A DNA stretch of 64,000 nucleotides from an uncultured Collinsella sp. (GTDB lineage Bacteria; Actinomycetota; Coriobacteriia; Coriobacteriales; Coriobacteriaceae), in assembly GCA_900757615.1 (NCBI GenBank), contig CAAEON010000053.1, forward strand, positions 5,558 through 69,557, written 5' to 3'. Every line of letters begins with the position of its first letter. Positions within the stretch are counted from its first letter, which is position 1. Positions 33,353 through 42,569 of the stretch are shown piece by piece. The notes beneath the pieces were generated by a model, which saw only the letters and a program-made list of their open reading frames with translations, was not told the origin of the DNA and did not search any database. The translations under genes and the position numbers were made by a program.

Positions 33353-33466
33353 CCAGCATATATCAGAAAAAGAACCGTTCCAACGCCAAACCGCCGCACC
33401 AGCCAAGTGGTGCAGGAGCGAAGCGACTGCAACCGGGATAGAACCCAACTGAGGTCCCGTTGTGCG

Positions 33467-33600
33467 GGAGCCCCGGGGAGGGCAAATATATAAGGTCGAT
33501 CGCGAGTTCCGCACGAGCCGGAGAGCACTTAATGTGCTCTCCGTGCGAGTCAGGACTGTCCGGGCAGGCGACCTTATATATTTGCCCTCCCCGGGGCTCC
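33467..33600 (+). repeat. Long-arm palindromic element, copy B (core on plus strand)
   Basis: Perfect 32 bp inverted arms lie at 33467-33498 and 33569-33600. The 56-nt core is GAGTTCCGCACG (33504-33515), ten bases, CACTTAATGTG (33526-33536), fourteen bases, CAGGACTGT (33551-33559). The central stem is GAGAG/CTCTC where copy A has AAGGC/GCCTT. It lies 17 bases after the stop of the minus-strand DUF711 gene. A second GC-rich hairpin region follows at 33360-33466 with no gene. Confidence 0.88.
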
Positions 33601-33617
33601 TCGCCAGTCCCCCTCAG

Positions 33618-34982
33618 CTAGTTCTTCAGCGAGTTCAGCGGTGCCGGGAAGCGTCCACCACGGTGGGCAAGCACGGTGCCGGCGTTGGGGTTCACCGGCA
33701 TGATGGGCGCACGGCCGAACAGACCGCCGTATTCGACGCAGTCGCCCACGCCCTTGCCGATGGCAGGAATCACGCGGACGGCCGTGGTCTTGTTGTTGAT
33801 GACGCCGATGGCCATCTCGTCGGCGATGATGCCGGCGATGGTCTCGACCGGGGTGTCGCCGGGGATGGCGATCATGTCCAAGCCAACGGAGCACACGCAG
33901 GTCATAGCCTCGAGCTTCTCGAGCGAAAGCGCGCCGGCCTCGACGGCGGCGATCATGCCGGCGTCCTCGGACACGGGGATAAAGGCGCCCGAGAGGCCGC
34001 CCACGCTGGAGCTGGCCATGACGCCGCCCTTCTTGACGGCATCGTTGAGCATGGCGAGCGCGCAGGTCGTACCGGGGCCACCGCAGGTGCCTACGCCGAT
34101 GATCTCGAGGATGCGGGCAACGGAGTCACCGATGGCAGGCGTGGGAGCCAGCGACAGGTCGACAATGCCCTTCTCGACACCCAGACGATGGGCGGCCTCG
34201 CGGCTCATGAGCTCGCCGGCACGGGTGATCTTAAAGGCGGTCTGCTTAATCTTTTCGGCGACTTCCATCATCGATGCGGAATCGGGCAGCGTCTCCAGGG
34301 CTGCGGCCATAACGCCGGGGCCCGAGACGCCTACGTTGATGACGGCGTCGGCCTCGCCACCGCCGTGGACGGCGCCCGCCATAAACGGGGAGTCCTCGAC
34401 CATGTTAGCAAAGCAGACAAACTTGGAAGCGCCGACGGAATCCTGGTCGGCCGTGAGTTTAGCGGCATCGATGATGGTCTGGGCGGCCATAAGCACGGCG
34501 TCCATATTGATGCCGGCGCGCAGGCTGGCGACGTTGACGCTGGAGCAGACGCGGCTCGTGGTGGCGAGCGCCTGGGGGATGGACTGGATGACGCGGCGGT
34601 CGGCGTCGCCGATGCCCTTCTGGACGAGTGCGGAGAAGCCGCCCAGGTAATCGATGCCGAGCGTCTCGGCCGCGCGGTCGAGGGCATGCGCGATGGGGGT
34701 GAGGTCCTCATCCTTGCAGCACGCGGCGATCTGCGCCACCGGGGTGACGGAAACGCGCTTGTTGACGATGGGGATACCGTACTCGCGCTCGAGGTTCTCG
34801 GCGGTCTCGACCAGATGCTCAGCCGTGTGCGTCACGTGGTCGTAGATCTTCGTGCACATGCGGTCGAGGTTCTCGTCACCGCAACCCATGAGCGAAACAC
34901 CCATGGTGATGGTCCTGATGTCGAGGTTCTGTTCCTCAACCATGCCGCGGGTTTCCGCGATTTCTGCGGGCGTGATCGCCAT
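33618..34982 (-). CDS. PFL/DUF711 (UPF0210) family protein
   Basis: A 454-residue protein of the UPF0210/DUF711 group, whose members are about 450 long. Recognisable segments are [53 protein letters not shown] and the end [23 protein letters not shown]. The family is distantly related to pyruvate formate-lyase-like folds, but its activity is unknown. In other genomes it is usually paired with a small ACT-domain gene, which I do not see next to it here. ATG 34982 follows AGGAG; the frame is open a little further to 35039. Confidence 0.88.
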   Translation of the reverse strand: MAITPAEIAETRGMVEEQNLDIRTITMGVSLMGCGDENLDRMCTKIYDHVTHTAEHLVETAENLEREYGIPIVNKRVSVTPVAQIAACCKDEDLTPIAHALDRAAETLGIDYLGGFSALVQKGIGDADRRVIQSIPQALATTSRVCSSVNVASLRAGINMDAVLMAAQTIIDAAKLTADQDSVGASKFVCFANMVEDSPFMAGAVHGGGEADAVINVGVSGPGVMAAALETLPDSASMMEVAEKIKQTAFKITRAGELMSREAAHRLGVEKGIVDLSLAPTPAIGDSVARILEIIGVGTCGGPGTTCALAMLNDAVKKGGVMASSSVGGLSGAFIPVSEDAGMIAAVEAGALSLEKLEAMTCVCSVGLDMIAIPGDTPVETIAGIIADEMAIGVINNKTTAVRVIPAIGKGVGDCVEYGGLFGRAPIMPVNPNAGTVLAHRGGRFPAPLNSLKN

Positions 34983-35027
34983 CCTTGCGCTCCTATCTGC
35001 CAAAACGAGCATAGTCTTATCTATTCT

Positions 35028-35065
35028 AACGTGCCGCACGTGCCAAGTGGCGCGTGCGGCACGTT
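35028..35065. terminator. Terminator-like hairpin between metH and the DUF711 gene
   Basis: AACGTGCCGCACG and its complement CGTGCGGCACGTT form a 13 bp stem, with an inner GCCA/TGGC. T-runs are weak on both strands. Confidence 0.7.
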
Positions 35066-35090
35066 TTGGTGCTCGGTTGTTTCCGTTGTG

Positions 35091-37640
35091 TTACTTCCCA
35101 AAGACCTCTTCGGCGATACGAGCGCTCTCGGCGGCGTCCTTGGCGTAGTAGTCCGCACCGATCTGCTTGGCGTATTCGGGGGTGAGTACGGCGCCGCCCA
35201 CGATGATCTTGACGCCCGGAACCTCGGCATGGAGCAACTTGATGGTCTCTTCCATGGCGACGACGGTGGTAGTCATAAGCGCCGAGAGGCCAACGAGCTT
35301 GATGTCGCGCTCCCGTACGGTCTTGAGCACTTCCTGCGGATCGACGTCGCGGCCCAGATCAAAGACGGTATAGCCGTAGTTGTCGAGCAGCATCTTGACG
35401 ATGTTCTTACCGATATCGTGGATGTCGCCCTTGACGGTGGCCACGCAGATCTTACCCTTGTCGGCAATCTCGCCGGCGGGCATCAGGCGCTTGATGGTGT
35501 CGAAGCCCACGCGCGCGGCCTCGGCCGAGGCCATGAGTTGCGGCAAGAAGAACTTGCCCTGGTCAAAGAGGACGCCCACCTCGTCGAGGGCGGGGATAAA
35601 GTGGTTGTTGATAAGGTCCATGGCGTCGTGGTCTGCCAGCAGACGCTCGGTCTCGGCAGCGATCTCGCCTTTGCGGCCCGAGACGACCATGCGACGGATC
35701 GGGTCGTCGTTGCCGTCGGCGCCGGCGGCAGGCGCGGCATCACTCGATGCGGGCTGAGCCGCTGCCGGGTTTGCGGCGATCTTATACGGATCGGTCCAGC
35801 CGGCGTAGCGCTCGATGTATCCGGTCGAGCCCTCGTCCTCAACGCTCAGGACGCGATAGCTGTAGACGGTGTCCATAAAGCGCTTGGAGCCCGGGTTCAT
35901 GATGGGGGCATCGAGGCCCGCGCCAAAGGCGGCGGCCAAAAAGACCGAACCCAGCAGCGGGCGAGCGGGCAGGCCAAAGCTGATGTTCGACACGCCGAGC
36001 GCGCATTTGACACCCAGGCGCTCCTTGCACAGGGACATGGCGCGCAGGATCTGCTCGGCCTGGCGTTGATTGGTCGAGGCGGTCATGACCAGGCAGTCGA
36101 TGAGGATGCGGTCCGGGCCAATGCCGTAGCGGGCGGCCTCGGCCACGATGTGCTCGGCGATGGCGAAGCGGGCCTCGGCGGTATCGGGAATGCCGCCTTC
36201 GTCAAGCGTGAGGCCGACGACGTTGGTGCCGTAGTGGGCGACCAGCGGAAAGATCTCATCCATGATCTGCTGTTTGCCATTGACCGAGTTGATGATGGGC
36301 TTGCCGGCGTAGCGACGTACGGCGGCCTCGACGGCGGCGGGGTCGGTGGAGTCGATCTGCAACGGCAACAGCGTGGAGCCTTGGAGCTGCTCGGTCGCTT
36401 GCTGGATGACCTTGACCTCGTCGATCTCGGGCAGGCCCACGTTGACGTCCAAGATGTCGGCGCCCTGTTCTTGCTGGCTGATGCCCTGGCTCACGACGTA
36501 GTCCAGGTCGCCGTCGCGCAGGGCCTGCTGCAGGCGCTTTTTGCCGGTGGGATTGATGCGCTCGCCGATGACGGCAATCTTGTGGCCGTCGCAGGGAAGG
36601 TCCACCACAGTCTGGGCACTTGTGACCGACATGCTGGGCTTGCGGTGGCGCGGACTGGGCGTGTGGTTATCGATAAGCGTGCGCAAGGCGGCCATGTGCG
36701 CCGGCGTGGTGCCGCAGCAGCCGCCCACGACGCTCACGCCGTCCTCAATCATGCCGGCGACGGCTTTGGCGTATTCGGGGGCCTGGATGTCAAAGACGGT
36801 ATTACCGTCGTCGTCCACGTGGGGCAGTCCTGCATTGGCCTGCACCATAACGGGCTTGTCGGTAACGGTGAGCATACGCGCGGCGAGCCCTCGGAGTTCG
36901 GCCGGTCCCTGGCTGCAGTTGATGCCCAAAACGTCGGCGCCGATGGCGTCGAGCGTGATGGCGGCAACCTCGGGACTCGTGCCCAGGAAGGTGCGACCGT
37001 CTTCCTCAAAGGTCATGGTGGCAAAGACAGGCAGGTCGGAGTTCTCGCGGCAGGCGAGGACGGCAGCCTTGATCTCTGCCAGGTCGGTCATGGTTTCGAT
37101 AATAAAGAGGTCCACACCCGCGGCGACGCCGGCGCGCACCTCCTCGGCAAAGAGGTCATAGGCCTCGTCGAAGCTGAGGGTGCCCAGGGGGCGCAGTAGG
37201 GCACCGATGGGGCCGATGTCACCGGCGACGTAGCGGGCACCGGCCGCGTGAGCGCAAGAGACCGCGGCGGCAAAGACATCTGCCACGGTGGCGGCACCGT
37301 CGAGCTTGTGGGCGTTGGCGCCAAAGGTGTTGGCGGTGATCACGTCGCAGCCGGCCTCGACGTACTGACGCTGAATATCGGTAATGACCTGGGGCTCCTC
37401 AAAGTTGAGCAGCTCAGGCAGGGCGCCGGCCTTCATGCCGGCCGCCTGCAGCATGGTGCCCATGCCGCCGTCGAACAGTAGGTGTCCCGTGCCCTCGATG
37501 GCCGCACGCAGGCAATCGTCCTTAATGCGCAGATCGTCGATTGTGCGCGTCTTGTATGCAGCGCCATTGCGGCGTGCGGCATCAACGGGAGCCGCCAGCG
37601 CAGCACCGTCAGAATCATGAGTGATAAGCGGGGTAAACAT
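35091..37640 (-). CDS. metH: Cobalamin-dependent methionine synthase, short form without activation domain
   Basis: An 849-residue protein. The homocysteine domain (about 30-320) has zinc cysteines in GINCSQGP and GGCCGTTP. The methyltetrahydrofolate domain follows with AVIGERINPTGKK and IDSTDPAAVEAAVR. The cap is near 640-720. The B12 domain has the cobalt-ligand motif GDIHDIGKNIV. The protein ends right after this domain, so the SAM-binding reactivation domain of full-length MetH is missing; it is supplied by the gene at 37651. It methylates homocysteine using methyl-THF made by MetF. ATG 37640 follows AGGAG. It is the third gene of the metF operon. Confidence 0.93.
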   Translation of the reverse strand: MFTPLITHDSDGAALAAPVDAARRNGAAYKTRTIDDLRIKDDCLRAAIEGTGHLLFDGGMGTMLQAAGMKAGALPELLNFEEPQVITDIQRQYVEAGCDVITANTFGANAHKLDGAATVADVFAAAVSCAHAAGARYVAGDIGPIGALLRPLGTLSFDEAYDLFAEEVRAGVAAGVDLFIIETMTDLAEIKAAVLACRENSDLPVFATMTFEEDGRTFLGTSPEVAAITLDAIGADVLGINCSQGPAELRGLAARMLTVTDKPVMVQANAGLPHVDDDGNTVFDIQAPEYAKAVAGMIEDGVSVVGGCCGTTPAHMAALRTLIDNHTPSPRHRKPSMSVTSAQTVVDLPCDGHKIAVIGERINPTGKKRLQQALRDGDLDYVVSQGISQQEQGADILDVNVGLPEIDEVKVIQQATEQLQGSTLLPLQIDSTDPAAVEAAVRRYAGKPIINSVNGKQQIMDEIFPLVAHYGTNVVGLTLDEGGIPDTAEARFAIAEHIVAEAARYGIGPDRILIDCLVMTASTNQRQAEQILRAMSLCKERLGVKCALGVSNISFGLPARPLLGSVFLAAAFGAGLDAPIMNPGSKRFMDTVYSYRVLSVEDEGSTGYIERYAGWTDPYKIAANPAAAQPASSDAAPAAGADGNDDPIRRMVVSGRKGEIAAETERLLADHDAMDLINNHFIPALDEVGVLFDQGKFFLPQLMASAEAARVGFDTIKRLMPAGEIADKGKICVATVKGDIHDIGKNIVKMLLDNYGYTVFDLGRDVDPQEVLKTVRERDIKLVGLSALMTTTVVAMEETIKLLHAEVPGVKIIVGGAVLTPEYAKQIGADYYAKDAAESARIAEEVFGK

Positions 37641-37650
37641 CGGTGGGCTC

Positions 37651-38439
37651 CTAGTGGCTGGAATAGCAGGTGGTGTGGGCGGCGCGGAAGCGGCAGTGCT
37701 TACGCATGCGGCAGATAGTGCAGGTGGGGCGACTCTGGGCGTCGTGGACCTCGCCATCAAACAGGCCGATCACCGCGGTCACGCTCTTGGTGGGCATGAG
37801 CAGGCTGGTCGGTGTGACGGTAAGCCCAATGAGCCGCGTGGCGTTGAGTGCAGCCACGATCGAGCGCTGGGCCGTAAGCGGGCAGTCGCCGTAGCCGGGA
37901 CTGAAGCGCCAGTTACCGGCGAGTCCGTGTGCGGCGGCCGCAGCCTTGACCTGCTGGTCCATCTGCTCGACGGCGGCTTCTACATAGGCAGAGCATGCAG
38001 CGTCGAGCACGGCTCCCTCTAGGGGCTGCTGGGCTCCCGTGGTACGCAGGCGACGCTCGGCGTCCATGCCGAGGGTGCATGCCATGAGCGCGGCAAAGCG
38101 GGCATCTTTGAGATGTCGATAGATGTCGCGACCCCGCAGCTCAACGTTGGTGCCAACCAAGCGAATGCAAGGCTCGCCCTGTTCATCGACGCCCGTGGCA
38201 TCGATGGCAAATACGCGGCGCACGCCACGGGGCTCAATGTCTAGCTCCAGACGCTCAACGACAAGCTCAATTCGTCGTGACAGCTCGGGCTCAATCTGCT
38301 GGCCGCCGTAGCCCAGATAACGCAACATCTCGGCACGGTCGACACGGGGATGGTGGGCTGCATCGATACGGTAGAGCGCCGGCGACGCAAGGTCGGCCGG
38401 CACTTCGACAGCGGTTGTATCGATGTGCGGTTTTTCCAT
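37651..38439 (-). CDS. Stand-alone methionine synthase activation-domain protein
   Basis: A 262-residue protein. The C-terminal half has RFSPGYGDCPLTAQR and LLMPTKSVTAVIGL, the SAM-binding signature of the MetH reactivation domain. It ends CTICRMRKHCRFR, a cysteine cluster common in these free-standing proteins. It probably re-methylates oxidised cob(II)alamin in the short MetH using SAM and a reductant. The start ATG overlaps the metF stop (TAATG), and metH begins 10 bp after its stop, so the three are co-translated. I am confident of the family; the cluster's role is open. Confidence 0.87.
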   Translation of the reverse strand: MEKPHIDTTAVEVPADLASPALYRIDAAHHPRVDRAEMLRYLGYGGQQIEPELSRRIELVVERLELDIEPRGVRRVFAIDATGVDEQGEPCIRLVGTNVELRGRDIYRHLKDARFAALMACTLGMDAERRLRTTGAQQPLEGAVLDAACSAYVEAAVEQMDQQVKAAAAAHGLAGNWRFSPGYGDCPLTAQRSIVAALNATRLIGLTVTPTSLLMPTKSVTAVIGLFDGEVHDAQSRPTCTICRMRKHCRFRAAHTTCYSSH

Positions 38440-39311
38440 TACCCCAGGCGCTCCATAATGGTCGCGGCGATCGCAGGACGGTTCATAGTGTACAGGTGCA
38501 AGCCGTCGGCGCCGTGCTCCTTGAGGTCGCAAAGCTGGCGGGCTGCATAATCTACACCAGCTGCCTGCAGGCTCTCGGGGTCGTTCTCGTACTTGGCGAG
38601 GATCTTGATGACGGGGGAGGGCAGCGATGCGCCGCACATAAAGACCATGCGGCTGATCTGCGACTTGCCCATAAACGGCATGATGCCCGCGGTAATGGGC
38701 ACGGTGATGCCGGCCTTGTCGGCAAGCTCGCGAAAACGGTAGAAGCACTCGTTATCAAAGAAGAGCTGCGTCACAAAGAAGCTCGCGCCGGCATCTTGCT
38801 TTTGCTTGAGGTATTCGACCGAAGCGTTGAGATCCTCACAGGCAATGTGGCCCTCGGGGTAGGCCGCGGCGCCCACACAAAAGCCGGCGTCGACGAGCTC
38901 GGGGATGAGGTCGCGGGCGTAGGCGTAGTCCGAGGCGGGCTTGTCGTCCTCGGTCGCGCCGGCAGGGAGATCGCCACGCAGGGCCAGGATGTTTTCCATG
39001 CCGGCCGAGCGATACTCGTCGATCTTGGCGGCGATATCGGCGTGCGACCGGCCCACGCAGGTAAGGTGTGCCACCGAGGGTGTATCGAATTCGCTCGTAA
39101 TCATATGCGCGATGGGGGCGGTGGTGGCACAGTTGCCCGAGCCGCCGGCCGAGCAGGTGACCGAGACAAAGCTCGGCGAAAGCTTGCACAGATTGCCTGC
39201 CACTTCGCGAGCCGTGTCGAGGGTCAGCTCGCCCTTGGGCGGGAACATCTCAAACGAAACGGGTGCGGTGCCCTGGGATGCTGCCTGCTTAAAAACCTCG
39301 TCGACGCGCAT
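38439..39311 (-). CDS. metF: Methylenetetrahydrofolate reductase
   Basis: A 290-residue TIM-barrel flavoprotein of the MetF family. VSFEMFPPKGE at the start is the conserved catalytic strand, with the glutamate that protonates N5. SPSFVSVTCSAGGSG, HLTCVGRSH, NILALRGDLP and FFVTQLFFDNE are typical blocks. It reduces methylene-THF to methyl-THF, the methyl donor for MetH. It is first in the operon with the activation protein and metH. AAAGGAG lies before ATG 39311. No B12 or SAM riboswitch is visible upstream. Confidence 0.95.
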   Translation of the reverse strand: MRVDEVFKQAASQGTAPVSFEMFPPKGELTLDTAREVAGNLCKLSPSFVSVTCSAGGSGNCATTAPIAHMITSEFDTPSVAHLTCVGRSHADIAAKIDEYRSAGMENILALRGDLPAGATEDDKPASDYAYARDLIPELVDAGFCVGAAAYPEGHIACEDLNASVEYLKQKQDAGASFFVTQLFFDNECFYRFRELADKAGITVPITAGIMPFMGKSQISRMVFMCGASLPSPVIKILAKYENDPESLQAAGVDYAARQLCDLKEHGADGLHLYTMNRPAIAATIMERLG

Positions 39312-39450
39312 ATCGTGCTCCTTTAGATACTTAAATAGTGTGATGTGTTGTAAGGATTCTACAGCACCACTGTGTCACGGTGGAGTTTCACTCGCTATTC
39401 GGGGATACCAATCAAAGATGCCTTGCTATCGACATTCCCTATAGCAGAGC

Positions 39451-39531
39451 GGTCAATCTAGGATGGGGCTATAAAGACTGGTATCTGATGCGAAATACCA
39501 GTTAATAGAGCCCCATCCCAAATTGACTACC
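39451..39531. other. 80-base imperfect palindrome between metF and glnN
   Basis: Outer GGTCAAT/ATTGAC-ACC, then GATGGGGCT/AGCCCCATC, then inner ACTGGTAT/ATACCAGT, with small bulges. It lies between divergent genes, 140 bases from metF and 208 from glnN. No T-run, so not an ordinary terminator; it may be a repeat or a regulatory RNA structure. Confidence 0.7.
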
Positions 39532-39632
39532 CTTAAACCATGGGGAGAGGTCTGCAATTTATACAGTTGATTGGCTGTTGAGGGCGGCGACGCCGCCGCG
39601 ATGCGGTAACCTCATTGATTGGTTTCGTGACA

Positions 39633-39653
39633 GCAACATAACGGTAATGTTGC
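39633..39653 (+). promoter_or_regulatory. Palindromic operator-like site upstream of glnN
   Basis: GCAACAT-7-ATGTTGC is perfect. It lies 86 bases before ATG 39739. A further hairpin CACCGC/GCGGTG at about 39701-39718 is in the probable leader. A nitrogen regulator would be the expected ligand, but the motif matches none I know. Confidence 0.45.
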
Positions 39654-39738
39654 GGAAACACGACGAGCCTAATCTATGACTCGTTCGTTAGTAATCAACA
39701 CCGCTTCTCACGCGGTGCCGATACGAAGGGAGTTCCGT

Positions 39739-41826
<2,088 letters not shown>

Positions 41827-41854
41827 GACTGGGACAACATACCGTCACGGTTGA

Positions 41855-41891
41855 AAGCCGGGGCCCGCATCGCGCGGACCCCGGCTTTTTG
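41855..41891 (+). terminator. Terminator of glnN
   Basis: AAGCCGGGG-CCGC/GCGG-CCCCGGCTT followed by TTT. Confidence 0.88.
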
Positions 41892-41965
41892 TTTGTGAAG
41901 GACGCTTTGGAGTCCGTTTTGCGACTGATTCGCCCACGCAATAAGGGGCCGTGGACAAAAAACGT

Positions 41966-42222
41966 CAAATATGAGTAATGTCACTAAACTAGTTCCATAT
42001 CAAAATGGCAGTTTTTGCCGAGTTAGACCACATATGTCCAGGTATATAGCTGAGGTCGGGCCCAATCTGAGCACTAGGTCGTTGATTTGACATCTGATTC
42101 ACCATCTAAAAGGCCGAATTCGCTGTTACTAAATCGGTAACAGTACTCATATTTGCCATTTTTTGCCCACAGGCCTTGCGATGGTGCCGGGATCCGCACC
42201 CTGTCGGGTTTGAATCCCGGCG
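41966..42222. other. Gene-free region with several nested inverted repeats
   Basis: CAAATATGAGTA (41966-41977) is the exact complement of TACTCATATTTG (42144-42155), 166 bases away. CTGTTAC-7-GTAACAG is at 42123-42143. A GCCGGGAT/ATCCCGGC palindrome at about 42185-42220 contains a T-arm-like GGGTTTGAATCCC but no rest of a tRNA. The segment is AT-rich and sits next to tRNA-Glu, so it may be a decayed insertion. Confidence 0.55.
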
Positions 42223-42231
42223 TTGAGGCAG

Positions 42232-42260
42232 AAAAAAGCCCGTCACCGAGGGCAACGGGC
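42232..42260 (-). terminator. Terminator of tRNA-Glu (minus strand)
   Basis: GCCCGT/ACGGGC stem with a run of six T's on the minus strand, 14 bases after the tRNA 3' end. Confidence 0.85.
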
Positions 42261-42273
42261 TTCTCGATTTAAA

Positions 42274-42350
42274 TGGTGCCCCCAGCGGGATTCGAACCCG
42301 CGATATCCACCTTGAAAGGGTGGCGTCCTTGGCCGCTAGACGATGGGGAC
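42274..42350 (-). tRNA. tRNA-Glu (anticodon UUC)
   Basis: The minus strand folds as a cloverleaf. Acceptor GTCCCCA pairs with TGGGGGC (one G-T wobble), the anticodon loop is CTTTCAA with TTC, and the T-arm is GCGGG-TTCGAAT-CCCGC. CCA is encoded. TTC decodes GAA/GAG. The charged product is also a potential GatCAB-type substrate class. Confidence 0.95.
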
Positions 42351-42458
42351 AGCGGGAAAGAGTATAGCAGACTTTTTTGCCGGCGCGTATATCGTTGGCA
42401 AACTGGAAAACCACCACATAGGAGCTGGCTCTCTATCCCGATTCTCAAACATCTCATT

Positions 42459-42499
42459 CTGTAACAGTAAGACGACTTTTAACGGTCTAGATGTTACAG
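42459..42499. repeat. CTGTAACA inverted repeat
   Basis: CTGTAACA (42459-42466) and TGTTACAG (42492-42499) are perfect complements, with an inner GTC/GAC. It resembles the CTGTTAC/GTAACAG palindrome at 42123-42143. Confidence 0.6.
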
Positions 42500-42531
42500 A
42501 TTGAGACAAACCGCTGGGACGGGTCAAAACC

Positions 42532-42560
42532 ACCACAAAGGTGCCTATCCCCTTTGTGGT
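42532..42560. repeat. ACCACAAAGG palindrome, copy 5 (inverted)
   Basis: Perfect ACCACAAAGG/CCTTTGTGGT arms. The loop TGCCTATCC shows the element is in the opposite orientation to copies 1-4. It is 9 bases after the murT-gatD stop. Confidence 0.82.
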
Positions 42561-42569
42561 TGTGAGGTG

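Noticed and set aside
33299..33359. Hydrophobic N-terminal extension of the methyltransferase
   Set aside because: The codons fall in a terminator hairpin; TAGGAGG before GTG 33299 gives a better start.
33462..37199. 1245-residue open frame on the plus strand
   Set aside because: It lies antisense to metH and the DUF711 gene, and its histidine- and glycine-rich composition is typical of the reverse frame of GC-rich genes.
39312..39450. B12 or SAM riboswitch upstream of metF
   Set aside because: I see no B12-box or SAM-box core sequence in the leader.
42170..42230. Possible second tRNA (T-arm-like GGGTTTGAATCCC)
   Set aside because: No anticodon or D-arm can be folded around it; it is better explained as a palindrome.
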